Notes: generated from the sequence alone by a model not told the origin. DNA of 64,000 nucleotides from Symbiodinium natans (GCA_905221605.1 CAJNDS010002468.1:537501-601500); one strand, 5' to 3'. Counted from the first letter of the stretch, positions 9,976-19,672 are shown. Translations and numbers: made by a program.

Positions 9976-10660
9976 TTTGCATAGAAAAAAACACTGATCT
10001 AAACATCTAAAAACAGCATTGTCCGCTTCAGATTCAAAATGTAGATTCTTCCAATGCTGGCTTATCGGGGTCTGTGAGGTGGGTGTCCCAGTAACTGTCC
10101 TTCATTACCCGGTGATTAACTACGCGACTTTTGGGCCTTCTTTGTTGTTTTTTGTTAAAAAGGCCTAAAAAGGCCTAAAAAGGGTAGGTCGCTGGGGGGG
10201 GGGGGTAGCATATATATATATATATAGACATATTTATTTGATATGATAATATGTATATATATATGTGGCAGATAAATGTCAGGTCCCTTCTGGCTTTGGG
10301 AACCCTGCTCTCAGAGCAGCGTTATCTAGAAAGCTAGCAATTGGAGCAGCCACCCGTTGTCGGATGTTGGAGGATGAGTACTTTCCTTTTTTTGGATGTT
10401 CGTCTTTGGAACTTCCGAGTAGCCCCACATGCATCGAACTGTCACATGCCTTGCGGTGTCACGCGCGGCTGGTGCACCTACTGTCGTGGCACAACCCGAC
10501 AACGCCAAGACCCTAAAATCCTAAAGCCCCAAACCCCCAAGCCCGACGAATCCCTAAACCCTAAACCATAAACCCCTAAACCCTCAACCCCTACCCTAAA
10601 CCCCTAAACCCCCTAACCCCTAAACCCCTACAACCCCTAACCGCTAAACCCCCCAAACGC

Positions 10661-10804
10661 CTGAGGCACACCCTGAAGCTGGCGAAGAACATGGGGCTGG
10701 GAAGGGAGCAGCTGCAGCCGTCTTTGGAGTTCTACGACAAGTTGGAGAGACCCGAGATGCAAGCGCCTTCCTTCGGGGCCAAGCTTCAGGCTCCAGGGTC
10801 AAGG
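10661..10804 (+). CDS. Exon-like island (LAKNMGLGREQLQPSLEF)
   Basis: A 48-codon open frame includes LAKNMGLGREQLQPSLEF and YDKLERPEMQAPSFGAKLQ. CCCCTAAA variants lie left and TTTAGGG right. One of the longest uninterrupted islands, mixed helical and Pro-rich. No family recognised. Confidence 0.5.
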
Positions 10805-10847
10805 GGTTTAGGGTTGTTTAGGGTGGTTTAGGGTGGGTTTAGGGTTT

Positions 10848-10955
10848 AGGTACTCTTTCGCCCTTTTGTGGCTGGTTCTACGTTCCCGTATAATGCAACC
10901 AAACCCCAAGGATGGTCCGTATTGTACTATGGCTCCTGGGCTTCTAAGCCTTTTT
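10848..10955. mobile_element. Family D palindromic element copy
   Basis: tggttctacgttcccgtata, then caaccaaaccccaaggatgg and tatggctcctgggcttctaag align by eye with the family D copy at 27246-27359. A hydrophobic frame running through it is a by-product. Confidence 0.5.
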
Positions 10956-11399
10956 TGTCTTAATCTTGAGCATGATGTTCTTATCATTCATTTGCTGCTG
11001 CTCTTGGTTGCTTCTGGTTGTAGTTTCTTTGTGTGTTGGGGGGTGGGGGGGTCTAGGGTACTGTCAGGGCTTCAGGTATTTTGGGTTCAAGGGCGAATAT
11101 CGTTAGGTTCCAGGGGTCCCGGGCGGTCCTAGATTGGGTTCGCGGAGTCTACTGCGCGCAGTCCCTTCCTTTGAAATTCTACACCTCACTTCTATCAGGC
11201 CCACTAAACTCCACACCCAAAAACCCGAAACAAAACCCCAAACTATACACCCCCAAACCAGCAAAAGAAGAACCCTAAACCCTAAACCCTAAACCCTAAA
11301 CCCTAAACTCTACACCCCCGAACCTGAAAAAGGCCTTATAAACTTCTGCATCCCCAAACCCCGCAAGCATGGGTTTTTAGGGCTTGGAGGGTCCATGGG

Positions 11400-11490
11400 G
11401 TTTATAGAGGTTTATAGGGGTTTATGGGTTTTTTAATAGGGTTTTATAGGGTTTTATAGGGTTTTTATAGGGTTTTATAGGGTTTTTATA
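11400..11490. repeat. TTTTATAGGG variant array
   Basis: Tandem ttttataggg units, a telomere-like decamer variant, continuing from looser ttatagggg repeats. No gene seen between 10960 and 11750. Confidence 0.85.
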
Positions 11491-11753
11491 GGTGTTCGTT
11501 TTTTTTGAATAGAGTTTGGGTAGGATTCACAGAGTCTTGGATTTAGAGAGTTTAAGGTCTAGGTTGTTGTTGGTTGATGTAGGTCTCGTAGCCGGTGCTT
11601 GGATTTACAGGGTTGAGGGTACTAAGGGCATCTAGAGTTTCAGGTCAGATCGCCAACCCTGAACCCTAAACAGCAACATCCTAGACCCTAAACATTTAAA
11701 TCCTAAACCCGAAGCCCTGGACCTACACACTAAAATTCAGCCCCAAACCTCAG

Positions 11754-11856
11754 GAAGCTTCGCGTGGTCATCCGCGCGCTCTCCGATGCGCTTCGTGACT
11801 CGGACCTCGCACGCATGCGCGAGGCGGATGAGGGTCCGGAGAGCGGGGTTTACTAA
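11754..11856 (+). CDS. Exon-like island (KLRVVIRALSDALRDSDL)
   Basis: After aacctcag, an open frame reads KLRVVIRALSDALRDSDL then ARMREADEGPES and stops at TAA in the following G-strand repeat. Strong amphipathic helix. CCCTAAA-like left, G-strand right. No family recognised. Confidence 0.5.
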
Positions 11857-12056
11857 GGTTTTGGGTTACTAGGTATCAGGGAGTAGGGGGTAGAGGTTTA
11901 GGGTTTTGGGTCTAGCCACCTTTGATGTCAATGCTAGCACGGAACCGAAGCGCAGAAACCTTAACTCAAAACGAAGCAAGTAGGGTTGAGGGTTTAGAGT
12001 ACCCTAGTAGGGAACCAAAAACTCTTCAACCTTGACACGAAGCCATGTGTGGGCAG

Positions 12057-12140
12057 GTCTTGCGCCGGATTCTTGCCTCCGGAGTGGGTGAGGAAAGTCC
12101 CCTCATCGAGTTGCGACTAGGCTGCCAGTATCCTTCATAG
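12057..12140 (+). CDS. Exon-like island (VLRRILASGVGEESPLIE)
   Basis: Begins after GGCAG at 12056. Frame VLRRILASGVGEESPLIE continues to a TAG at 12138, right at the next CCCTAAA array. No family recognised. Confidence 0.4.
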   Translation, partial: VLRRILASGVGEESPLIELRLGCQYPS

Positions 12141-12297
12141 TCCCTAAACCCTAAACCCTAAACCCTAAAACCTAAACCCTAAACCCTAAACCCTAAACCC
12201 TAAACCCTAAACCCTAAACCCTAAACCCTAAACCCTAAACCCTAAACCCTAAACCCTAGACCCTAGACCCTAGACCCTAAACCCTAAACCCTAAACC
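12139..12297. repeat. Long CCCTAAA array
   Basis: About 22 tandem CCCTAAA units, nearly perfect, with a short CCCTAGA variant block. Confidence 0.97.
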
Positions 12298-12452
12298 AGG
12301 GCGTTTTGAACTTCAACCGAACCTGGCCTTCAGGTTTTGCAGACCTTGGCTCTTGAAAGTATAGGATGCCAAGAGGTTCCCATATTCCCTTGCTTAGGGT
12401 ATGGGTTTAGGGTTTAGGGTTTAGGGTTTAGGGTTTAGGGTTTAGGGTTTAG

Positions 12453-12770
12453 GGTTACAGCGTTGGGTAAGTCCCAAACCCATAAATCAGGGCAACACGG
12501 AGGTAGGTAACCGTCTGACGTGCAACAGGCACCCATGCCACGAACTTAGCGGGGCAGAACCGGGTGCCAGGAACTTCGCGAACCTGAGGACAGATTCACG
12601 AAGGGTCCAAGGGTTAGCTGGAAGACTAACCCATGAAGAGTAGATGCCCCTGCGAACGCAGGGAAGGTTCGACGAAGTTAGCAGAAGGCGACGAGGCTTC
12701 GTACGAAGGGGCAGGGGCTTAAACGAACCTGGTGTGAGGTGCCCCCCTTGCCCGGTCTAAGTGTTACCTT
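12453..12770. ncRNA. Hairpin-rich segment, possible structured RNA
   Basis: Telomere-free 310 bp with several strong stems: ggcaccc/gggtgcc (about 12529-12575), gttag/ctaac (12612-12629), ccctgcg-aa-cgcaggg (12648-12663), cttcgtacgaag (12698-12709) and an outer gcccctgc/gcaggggc pair (12647 and 12711). No open frame of quality. I do not recognise a known RNA family; it could instead be a decayed palindromic transposon. Confidence 0.3.
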
Positions 12771-12799
12771 CCTTTGTTTTCCTCAAACTAAACCCTAAG

Positions 12800-12891
12800 C
12801 GTCCTGGAAGACCTGCGCCCGAGGTACATCGAGAGGCTCCAGAAACGCCTTTCCCGCGCTGAAGAACAGGAGCAGGAGCGGATCTTGCATG
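12800..12891 (+). CDS. Exon-like island (LRPRYIERLQKRLSRAEE)
   Basis: Starts after AAG in CCCTAAG. Frame LRPRYIERLQKRLSRAEE then QEQERILHG, followed by GT at 12892. Highly charged, coiled-coil-like. RYIERLQKRL resembles the 5.0-kb and 36.4-kb islands (RYVRR, RYIEL). Function unknown. Confidence 0.5.
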
Positions 12892-12932
12892 GTTCGTTTT
12901 ACAGGGATTCGTTGGGGTTCTTTGGGGAGTTC

Positions 12933-13065
12933 TTATTTAAGAGCCTCCGGCTCAAGCCGCCGACCCCGCTGGAGCATAGTTGAGAGGTCTAAACCCGCTC
13001 GCATGGTTCGAAGATCATCCCAGCCTGCTCGGCAGAGTTCTGTGAAACGTTTGGGGGGGGTGGGG
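12933..13065 (-). CDS. Possible minus-strand exon (FTELCRAGWDDLRTMRAG)
   Basis: On the minus strand an open frame reads FTELCRAGWDDLRTMRAG then LDLSTMLQRGRRLEPEAL. Plus-strand frames are also open but arginine/serine-rich, as expected of a shadow. Upstream on this strand the frame runs into the poly-C/G tract, where it is meaningless. Confidence 0.25.
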
Positions 13066-13183
13066 GCACCAGGAAGCCAAAAAGACAGGGGGGGGGACCG
13101 CGCCACCCGCACAGCGTAAACAGGCGGTTCAGCACAGGGGGGAAGGGGCGCCCTCGCAAAAATCAGCGTTTTCGGCACCCCCA

Positions 13184-13185
<2 letters not shown>

Positions 13186-13222
<37 letters not shown>
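13186..13222. repeat. Poly-C run of about 37
   Basis: An uninterrupted C run followed by gcgtttggggggg; the flanks are C- and G-rich. Its length in the assembly is unlikely to be exact. Confidence 0.95.
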
Positions 13223-13223
<1 letters not shown>

Positions 13224-13385
13224 CGTTTGGGGGGGTAAGGAGGGAAAGAGGGAGGTTTTCACCTCCTCAAACCCATCCAACACGCCGCCAGGGTCGGCGG
13301 ATGCCGTTTGAGGACCCTGTACCCTAAAGCCCTAAAACCCTGAATCACAAGCTTGAGGCTTACAGGGCTCACTTTGTTTCAGGGT

Positions 13386-13439
13386 TTAAGAGCCGAAAGA
13401 GGGTCCTCAGTCTACTGGCGCGAGAAGTGGGCGCCTGAA
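13386..13439 (+). CDS. Exon-like island, terminal (KSRKRVLSLLAREVGA)
   Basis: The frame KSRKRVLSLLAREVGA ends at TGA. Basic start suggests a nuclear-localisation-like stretch, but it is too short to be sure. Confidence 0.3.
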
Positions 13440-13628
13440 AAACCAACAAGCTCTGGGAGACCAAATTTAAACCCTTCACAACCCTAAAGCCCAAGCCCAA
13501 AACCCTCCAATCCCTGAACCCCAAAACCCAAAACCCCTAAGCCCGAGCCCTAAACCCCCTATAAGCCCTAGCCCTAAACCCTAAACCCTAAACCCTAAAC
13601 CCGAAACCCCCCCCAACTTTTCTCGGAG

Positions 13629-13718
13629 GTGGGCGACAAGCTGAAAGAGGCCATGGCGAAGACCTCGCGGCACACGCAACTTCTCGAGGCGCTCCGGGCG
13701 GAGGTTGCAGGGGGTTAG
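13629..13718 (+). CDS. Exon-like island (VGDKLKEAMAKTSRHTQL)
   Basis: A polypyrimidine tract (ccccccaacttttctcggag) ends in AG at 13628. Frame VGDKLKEAMAKTSRHTQL then LEALRAEVA. The 3' side passes into GTTAGGG. Helical. Good splice-acceptor context. No family recognised. Confidence 0.5.
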   Translation: MGDKLKEAMAKTSRHTQLLEALRAEVAGG

Positions 13719-13832
13719 GGCTTTGTGTAGGGTTTCGGGTTTATTATTATTATTATTTAGGGCGACTGGACTCCTGATGCCCCCCGGTTCAGAAAGCCCC
13801 TAAGTTAGGGCTTTGTAGGGTTTCGGGTTTAT
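13714..13832. repeat. Direct repeat of a 28-bp intron-like word around a 90-bp insert
   Basis: gttagggctttg(tg)tagggtttcggg occurs at 13714 and again at 13804. Between them lies a short TTA microsatellite and a 42-bp piece identical to one at 61418-61459. Confidence 0.75.
13762..13803 (+). CDS. Duplicate of a 42-bp exon piece (copy of 61418-61459)
   Basis: Identical over 42 bp to part of the better island at 61402-61479; the frame there reads SSDWTPDAPRFRKPL. Here it is flanked by unrelated repeat, so it is probably a displaced copy and non-functional on its own. Confidence 0.35.
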   Translation, partial: ATGLLMPPGSESP

Positions 13833-14099
13833 AATATAGGGTTTAGGGCTTATAGGTTTTAGGATTTAGGGTTTAGGGGTTGGTTTTTTTTCTTGGGGTT
13901 TTGTGTTTCGGGGTGTTCTCTAGCCCCAAATTTGAAAGCACACCTACGGCGATAAACCCTAAAGCCCTACCTCAAGAACCCAACGCCTACCTTTACTTGT
14001 AGGCTACCGGGGAATCCTACAAGGGGTTTCATAGTAATAACCTCCGAACAAGTAGGTTCTGGGGTTCTTAAGGACAACCCTAAGACCTAAACTCTACAT

Positions 14100-14800
14100 C
14101 CTAAACGCCTGAAACCCCTGAAGCCCCTGAAGCATTGAGCCCTGAAGCCCTGAAGCCCTGAAACCCTGAAACCCTGAAACCTGAACCCCCTGCAGCCCTG
14201 AACCCTAAACCCTAAACCCTAAACCCTAAACCTAAACCTAAGCCCCCTGAAGCCCTGAAGCCCTGAACCTTTGGACTGAGCAGTCTTGTGAAGATCCTGT
14301 ACCCTGAGCCCTACCCTACCTCTCCCGAGCTGGTTCGGGGTTTCTAGGGTTTCGAGTTTCAGGGTTTCAGGGTTTAGGGTGTACGGTTTCAGGGTTTAGG
14401 GTTTGGGGTGGGGGGGGGGGGGTTGAGATCAAACTCTAAACACCCTCAAACCCCTTGAACCTTCAACCCTAAACCCTAAGCCTTACGCCCGAACCCCATG
14501 ACACCCCCCCTCCCCCCCTGAAAAGCTTAGACCCTAAACCCTACACCTTTCAACCTCCTAAACCCCCTAAACCCTAAACCCCTACTACCCTGAACAATTA
14601 CCTAACCCTAAACCCCTTAAACCCCCTAAACCCCTTAAAGCCCCTTAAACCCCCTTAAAGAAACCCCCTCAAACCCCGTTACACCCCCTTAGAGAACCCC
14701 TTGAAAACTCCTTGACCCCCCCAAAGCCCTTGCAAAAAAACCTTAAACAACTCCTTAAAACCCCCTTAAACCCTAAACCCTAAACCCTAAACCCTAAAGG
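14100..14800. repeat. Mixed CCCTGAA, CCCTAAA and CCCCTTAAA degenerate arrays
   Basis: Long stretch of C-strand variants, interrupted at 14330-14410 by G-strand units. No supported gene. Confidence 0.8.
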
Positions 14801-14889
14801 ATCTTCCAGAGCGGATCGCAGAGGCGCAGCGTGCGGGCATGCCCTGCGTCGGCGAAGGGCAGTCTTGTTTGTGGCGTTTGGGGCTTTAG
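14800..14889 (+). CDS. Exon-like island (DLPERIAEAQRAGMPCVG)
   Basis: Begins right after CCCTAAAG. Frame DLPERIAEAQRAGMPCVG then EGQSCLW to a TAG inside the following TTTAGGG-like repeat. CCCTAAA left, TTTAGGG right. Confidence 0.45.
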   Translation, partial: DLPERIAEAQRAGMPCVGEGQSCLWRLGL

Positions 14890-15620
14890 GATTTAGGGTT
14901 TTTAGGGTTTAGGGTTTAGGGCCTAGGGTTTAGGGTTTTTTGGGTTTTTAGGGCTTTAGGGTTTTTAGGGTTCTAGGGTCTTTAGGTTTTAGGGTTTGGG
15001 GTTTTGGGTCTTGATTGCTTCTGGGGTTTGCCCCTTGGGTGGGTTTAGGGCCTGACTAGGGACTCCCTTCTGTGCTCCTCTTTGGGTTCTGTCTTAAATA
15101 GTGGCCTTTTAAGAGGGTCTAATCCTGGGGGTCCCCCCTAATCCTCCCTCCTAACTCTCAGCCCCACAACCTGGGACTGCCAGTGAAGGTGTTGGAGTTG
15201 TTTTGGGTTCAAGCTGCACCACCTACATAGTCTCCATAAGCCCGATGCACCCTCGACCTCCAACCCTCCAGCCTTAAGCCCTCAACTCTGCACACTTGGT
15301 TACACACAGTTGAACCCTAAGCCCGAAACCCGATTTCTTTGTTGGGGCCTAGGGCCGGCTAGGGTCCCACATAAGGGCTCTCTGTTTAGTCGTGGTTGTC
15401 TTGGTCTGCTGGGAACCCTATACTCGGAATCCCTAACCCCTAAAGGCCCAGGGCTGTGGGTTTAGAATTTAGAGCTTCTACCCTATAGGCCCGAGATACC
15501 TAAACCCTACCCGCCTTTCGGGTTTAGGGTTTATAGGGTTTAAAGGTTTCCCCTTCTTAGGGGTTAGGGTGTAGGGCTACACCCTATTCACCTTAAGCCC
15601 TAAACCCTAAACCCTAAACC
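14890..15620. other. Decayed telomeric arrays and unique DNA without a supported gene
   Basis: TTTAGGG variants to about 15010, then unique sequence of mixed composition with family D-like words (near 15060-15130). I see no frame good enough to call. Confidence 0.5.
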
Positions 15621-15623
15621 CAG

Positions 15624-15691
15624 AAGAAGCTGCAACCCAGGCGCACGGCCACCCTGGACGATGCGAAGGAGCAGCTTCGCAGGCGCCAGGG
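15624..15691 (+). CDS. Exon-like island (KKLQPRRTATLDDAKEQL)
   Basis: Starts after CCCAG at 15623 in phase 0; reads KKLQPRRTATLDDAKEQL then RRRQG, followed by GTGTTTGG at 15692. Charged helix. CCCTAAA left, G-strand right. Confidence 0.5.
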
Positions 15692-16060
15692 GTGTTTGGG
15701 GTTAGGGTTTTCCTTACCCTAAACCCTAAACCCTAAACCCTAAACCCTAAACCCTAAAACCAAAATCTACTTTTTTTGTAGGTCACCTAAGACTCCTCTA
15801 AGGGGGTTTTAATAGAAGCAAACCTACCAAAAGCAGCTTCTGGGTTCCTAAGGTAAGTGGGTTGCGGTTTGAGTCTTGGTTTTGGGCTTTAGGGCTTTTT
15901 TGTGCAGTAGCATTTTGTGGGATTAGGGTTAATCAAAATCAAAAACCCAACTCCAGCACCCCCAGCAGCTAAGCCCTAGCCCTGAAACCCTAAACCCTAA
16001 ACCCTAAACCCTGAACCCTGAACCCTAAACCCTAAACCCTAAACCCTAAACTCCACACTC

Positions 16061-16135
16061 GCCAAGCCGCCTTGGCGCAGGTCTGCTGCGCACAAGCGCT
16101 TGGAGGCTGCATTGGACTTCCCAGGACTCAAGCCT
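16061..16135 (+). CDS. Exon-like island (HKRLEAALDFPG)
   Basis: Frame AKPPWRRSAAHKRLEAALDF. HKRLEAALD resembles RLKLEAALDE at 5.0 kb. C-strand repeats on both sides. A second open frame exists, so the choice is tentative. Confidence 0.35.
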
Positions 16136-16393
16136 AAAAACCTAAACCCTAAACCCTAAACCCTAAACCCTAAACCCTAAACCCTAAACCCTGAACCCTG
16201 AACCCTGAACCCTGAACCCTGAACCCTGACCCCTAAACCCTAAACCCTAAACCCTACCCACAAAACTCCAAATTGGGCTGAAGGGCCTGAGCCCAAGAAG
16301 TTTCAATGTTGGTGTCGCAGCTGGTTCATAGCTTCAGTGCTTGGGGCTTGGGCCTCTCCAAACAGTTCCCTAAGCCGCAAGTTCTAAGCCGTA

Positions 16394-16508
16394 AACCCTA
16401 AACCCTAAACCCTAAAACCTAAACCCTAAACCCTAAACCCTAAACCCTAAACCCTAAACCCTAAACCCTAAACCCTAAACCCTAAACCCTAAACCCTAAA
16501 CCCTAAAC
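16394..16508. repeat. CCCTAAA array
   Basis: Near-perfect CCCTAAA for about 115 bp immediately left of an exon-like island. Confidence 0.97.
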
Positions 16509-16534
16509 CGAACAGACCCCTAAACCCCAACAAG

Positions 16535-16605
16535 GAGGCCTCAAGGAGTTGCAGGAGGCCTACGAGGAGGCTGTGGCAGCGGGAGTGGACGCTCCACGCA
16601 AATGA
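16535..16605 (+). CDS. Terminal exon-like island (LKELQEAYEEAVAAGVDA)
   Basis: After CAACAAG, frame GLKELQEAYEEAVAAGVDAP ends RK and TGA at 16603. Strong helix. The next gene model starts only 140 bp downstream (16746), so this would be the last exon of a preceding gene. No family recognised. Confidence 0.5.
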
Positions 16606-16607
16606 AT

Positions 16608-16745
16608 GGGGTTTAGGGTTTAGGGTTTAGGGTTTAGAGTTTAGGGTTTAGGGTTTAGGGTTTAGGGGTTTAGGATTTGAGGTTTAGGGTTTAGGGTTCA
16701 GGGTTCAGGGTTTGGGTTTAGGGACCCTAAACCCTAAACCCTAAA
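16608..16745. repeat. Head-to-head telomeric spacer
   Basis: About 115 bp of TTTAGGG followed directly by gggaccctaaaccctaaa. A palindromic junction between two genes rather than within one, since a stop precedes it and an ATG follows. Confidence 0.9.
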
Positions 16746-16796
16746 ATGGCCAAAATCCTTCTCCATGAAGGTCATTCAGGCTTTGACCTGGCCCTG
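16746..16796 (+). CDS. First exon of a two-exon model, canonical GTAAGG donor
   Basis: ATG begins MAKILLHEGHSGFDLAL, followed exactly by GTAAGG at 16797 (phase 0). Joined to the exon at 17126 the frame stays open. The protein is not recognised. The ATG sits two bases after a CCCTAAA array. The donor is one of the best splice sites in the window. Confidence 0.55.
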
Positions 16797-16934
16797 GTAA
16801 GGGCGGGATAGGGGGCGCACCCCGAAATCTGAAGAAAAGGCGCGCTCCCCGCGCGCGTACACTGACGCACACCCGAAGCCCGAAACCCCAGAACCATGGT
16901 CTATGCTCCGATAGTGATTAGAGCGACGTGTCAG

Positions 16935-17117
16935 CCCCTAACCCCTGAACCCTAAACCCTAAACCCTAAACCCTAAACCCTAAACCCTAAACCCTAAACC
17001 CTAAACCCTAAACCCTAAACCCTAAACCCTAAACCCTAACCCTAAACCCTAAACCCTAAACCCTAAACCCTAAACCCTAAACCCTAAACCCAAAACCCTA
17101 AACCCTAAACCCTAAAC
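16935..17117. repeat. Long CCCTAAA array within a predicted intron
   Basis: About 26 units, near perfect, placed between the GTAAGG donor at 16797 and the AG acceptor at 17125. Confidence 0.97.
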
Positions 17118-17125
17118 AACCCGAG

Positions 17126-17205
17126 GACGACGCGTTGCTGAGGGAAGCCTACGAGCTCAAAGACGCCGAGGACTCATTTTTTGTTTCGTGGGGTGGGTGG
17201 TTCCT
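17126..17205 (+). CDS. Second exon of the 16746 model (DDALLREAYELKDAEDS)
   Basis: After CCCGAG, in phase 0 with the previous exon, the frame reads DDALLREAYELKDAEDS and stays open to about 17240. The 3' boundary is uncertain; a GTGGGT at about 17193 is one choice. Acidic helix. No family recognised. Confidence 0.5.
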
Positions 17206-17862
17206 AAATCGGGAAAGGGTTTGGGTTTAGGGTTTAGGGTTTAGGGTTTAGGATTTAGGGTTTAGGGTTTAGGATTTAGGGGTTTGGGTGGGGGGAGGTT
17301 CCTGAATCCCAAACCTTTAAAGTCCTGTAGGGTTTAGGGTTTCGGGTTTTGGGTCTTGGGTTTAACTCCACAACCCTACAGCCGCAAAGCCTACAACCCT
17401 AAACCCCCCCGAAACGCTTGAGGCGGTTGAGTGGTTAGGGTTTCAGGGTTTACGGGTTTTTATGGGCTAAGGGGTTGGAGTTTAGGGTGTAGGGTTTTCT
17501 TCTTAGGGGTTTCTACTTGTCCCAGGGGGGATTCCCAGGTTACAGAAACCATCCAATACCAAGAAAGGAGCCCTTCCCCTTAAGGGTCCAGAAGATCTGG
17601 GCTGTGCAGTTCTTGTTCTGTTCTCGGAACCTTAAACCCTAAACCCTAAACCCAAGGTTACGGACAGCCTCTAAACTTAAAACCCCAAGACACGGAAGCA
17701 CAAGATCAACCTAACTACACACCCTTGATCAAGGGAAGTGTGCCTGAATTCTTGGCAGAAAGCTCTTTTACTCAAGTGTCTGTCGCTTGCCCCAAACCCT
17801 AAACCCGAAGCCCAACAACCTAAACCCCAAAACCTAAACCCCAAAACCCTAAGCCCTAAACC

Positions 17863-17952
17863 CTTGAAGCTTTCTGCAAGGAGCTCCAGCAACTGATCCT
17901 GGAATGCGCAGACATGTTCCAGCCCCCTGGTTTGAATGTTCCCTTTCTTTAG
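17863..17952 (+). CDS. Exon-like island (LEAFCKELQQLILECADM)
   Basis: Frame LEAFCKELQQLILECADM then FQPPGLNVPFL, TAG at 17950 within the start of TTTAGGG. Leucine-rich amphipathic helix. CCCTAAA left, TTTAGGG right. A longer minus-strand frame is a shadow with glycine-rich repeat translation. Confidence 0.5.
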   Translation, partial: LEAFCKELQQLILECADMFQPPGLNVPFL

Positions 17953-18010
17953 GGTTTAGTATTTAGGGTTTAGGGTTTAAGGTTCAGGGTTTAGTGTTTA
18001 GGGTTACCGT

Positions 18011-18144
18011 GACCCAGAGTAGGCCCTTTTTTATGTTTTATTTATTTATTTTATTTATTTTTTTGGGGGGGGTATTAGGTTTATCTTCCAAGCCCCTTGA
18101 AACCCAAAAAGTACCGTTTTTTTCCTAGGTTACTTCTTGGCCTA
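18011..18144. mobile_element. Family D element copy
   Basis: gacccagagtaggccctttt at the left and ctaggttacttcttggcc at the right form the imperfect inverted ends seen in other family D copies; the centre is a T-rich low-complexity tract. Confidence 0.5.
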
Positions 18145-18655
18145 ACCCCAAACCCTAAACCCTAAACCTAAACTACTCTTGGTTCCAGTGGAGGGTCCTC
18201 GGTGGCCAGAAAGACGCAAAGTAAGACAATTCAGGGTGCAGGGTTTAGGGTGGGAAAGAATCGTGAGCCTTAACGCCTCAAACCAAACCTCACCCATTGC
18301 TGCAAGTATGTATAACTATTATTGGCAAGGGTGAAGGGTTGCTTGTATAAACCCTACAGCACCTGAAAGCACTGCCTAACAAAGTAGCAAGTCACACGGC
18401 TATAAGCAAGCACTGGCCCACGATGCCTTTGAGTTTTGGGTTGGTTGCCATTCATTTGGGTCGGTTGTTTATTAGGGCATCGGCTGAGAGATTTTGGGCC
18501 CGAAACCCCGCCGTCCTTTGTCTCAACTTGGGATATGAGGCGTGTTTTGGATTTCGGGTTTAGGGTTTAGGGTTTAGGGTTCTCAGCCCTCAGCTCCTTG
18601 CGCTTTCGGGCCCCCGCATCGGCTAGCAATCGCGAAGCTCAAGGTTAGGGCCTGT
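18145..18655. other. Unique DNA without a supported gene
   Basis: Mixed-composition sequence with one short TTTAGGG block near 18560. No frame with good composition and splice context was seen. Confidence 0.4.
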
Positions 18656-18659
18656 CCAG

Positions 18660-18847
18660 TCATGCCACAGGCATCAACAGGAACGCTCCGGTCATCATCC
18701 ACCTGGTACCGTACGGGCGCTGGAGACTTACCCAGGGTCACCGTCCACTCGAGTCACGACCTCCTGGAGTGGCTTCGCAGCGAGCTCGCCAATGACACGG
18801 GCCTCGAACCGACGACTGTGGTTCTACGCCATTACAGTTATCCCTAA
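18660..18847 (+). CDS. Exon-like island, 62 codons (HDLLEWLRSELANDTGLE)
   Basis: Preceded by GTCCAG at 18659. The frame starts at ATG 18662 and contains VTVHSSHDLLEWLRSE and LANDTGLEPTTVVLRHYS before TAA at the CCCTAAA array. Longer than most islands and with globular composition. No family recognised. Confidence 0.5.
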
Positions 18848-18936
18848 ACCCTAAACCCCTAAACCCCAAAGCTAAACCTTAAAATCTGCAGTACCCTAAA
18901 TCCTAAACCTCAACCTTAAACCCCAAACCCCGGTAG

Positions 18937-19012
18937 CATGGGATTCCCTCTCATATCTGAGGCTAGCTGAGCTGGATCGACACTTGAAGATGTGGCGCGA
19001 TAGGTTGGCAGG
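18937..19012 (+). CDS. Exon-like island (SLSYLRLAELDRHLKMWR)
   Basis: After CGGTAG, frame SLSYLRLAELDRHLKMWR then DRLAG, followed by GTGTGG at 19013. Good donor and helical composition. CCCTAAA left, G-strand right. Confidence 0.5.
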
Positions 19013-19603
19013 GTGTGGGGTTTGGGGGGGCCTTGGGTTCTGTTTAGGGGCCTAGGGGTTTTAAGGAGTGGGGATATACGGCTTAGGGCTTAGGGCTTCG
19101 GGTTTCGGGTTGTGGGTTTAGAGTTTAGGGTTTGGAGTTGAAGGGGGTTTGGTGGGTTTAGGATGGGGCACCAGGTCATCAGGGGTCCTTGTGGGCGTGT
19201 GTCTCTGTGTGTGTGCGCCATGCTTTTATGCCATGCGAGGTGCCCTTTACATATTTAGGACTGCTGGCAGTCATTTGGGGGCTGCTGGCAGTGATTTGAT
19301 TTTGGGGCAGTCTGAAAATCCAGATAGGGGCCTGGCAACCCCAAACCCTGCTCATGAGGCCCCCCAAAACTACGCCGAGGCTCTTGAGCACAAACCCTGA
19401 ACCGCAGCACCCTAAACCCTACATCGCTGAGGATATGAACTCCAAGTCCCTGAAGCCCCTAAAGCCTCAGCCCATGAAACGCCACAGTCCCTGAAACCAT
19501 ACCAGATTTCCTAAATTTCCGGTTTTAGGGCCTAAACTCGCTAAACCCTAAAGTTGAGGGCCTAAACTCCCGAAGCCCCTGAAACCCTGGCACCCCGACG
19601 CTC

Positions 19604-19672
19604 AGTGGATCCACGAGGTCCTACGAGAGCGCCGCGGTTGACGACGTCGCCAAAGAGATTCTGGGCTCAGGG
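19604..19672 (+). CDS. Exon-like island (SYESAAVDDVAKEILGSG)
   Basis: Near a CTCAG acceptor, frame SGSTRSYESAAVDDVAKEIL runs into TTTAGGG. Good composition; boundaries approximate. Confidence 0.45.

Larger units (their letters stand above)
7976..10208. mobile_element. AT-rich element with inverted-repeat ends
   Basis: The left end is a run of 14 C followed by agtgacctaccctttttcgcctt. The right end is the inverse: aaggcctaaaaagggtaggtcgc then a run of G. The interior differs sharply from its surroundings: A/T-rich, no telomeric repeats, and built of diverged tandem modules (8550-9230 and 9230-9960). No transposase frame is visible, so it looks non-autonomous. A short exon-like frame is cut off on its left side at about 7890. 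Confidence 0.55.

Noticed and set aside
10833-11132. Hydrophobic 99-codon frame suggesting a membrane protein
   Set aside because: Its first half coincides with a family D element and its second with T/G-rich repeats.
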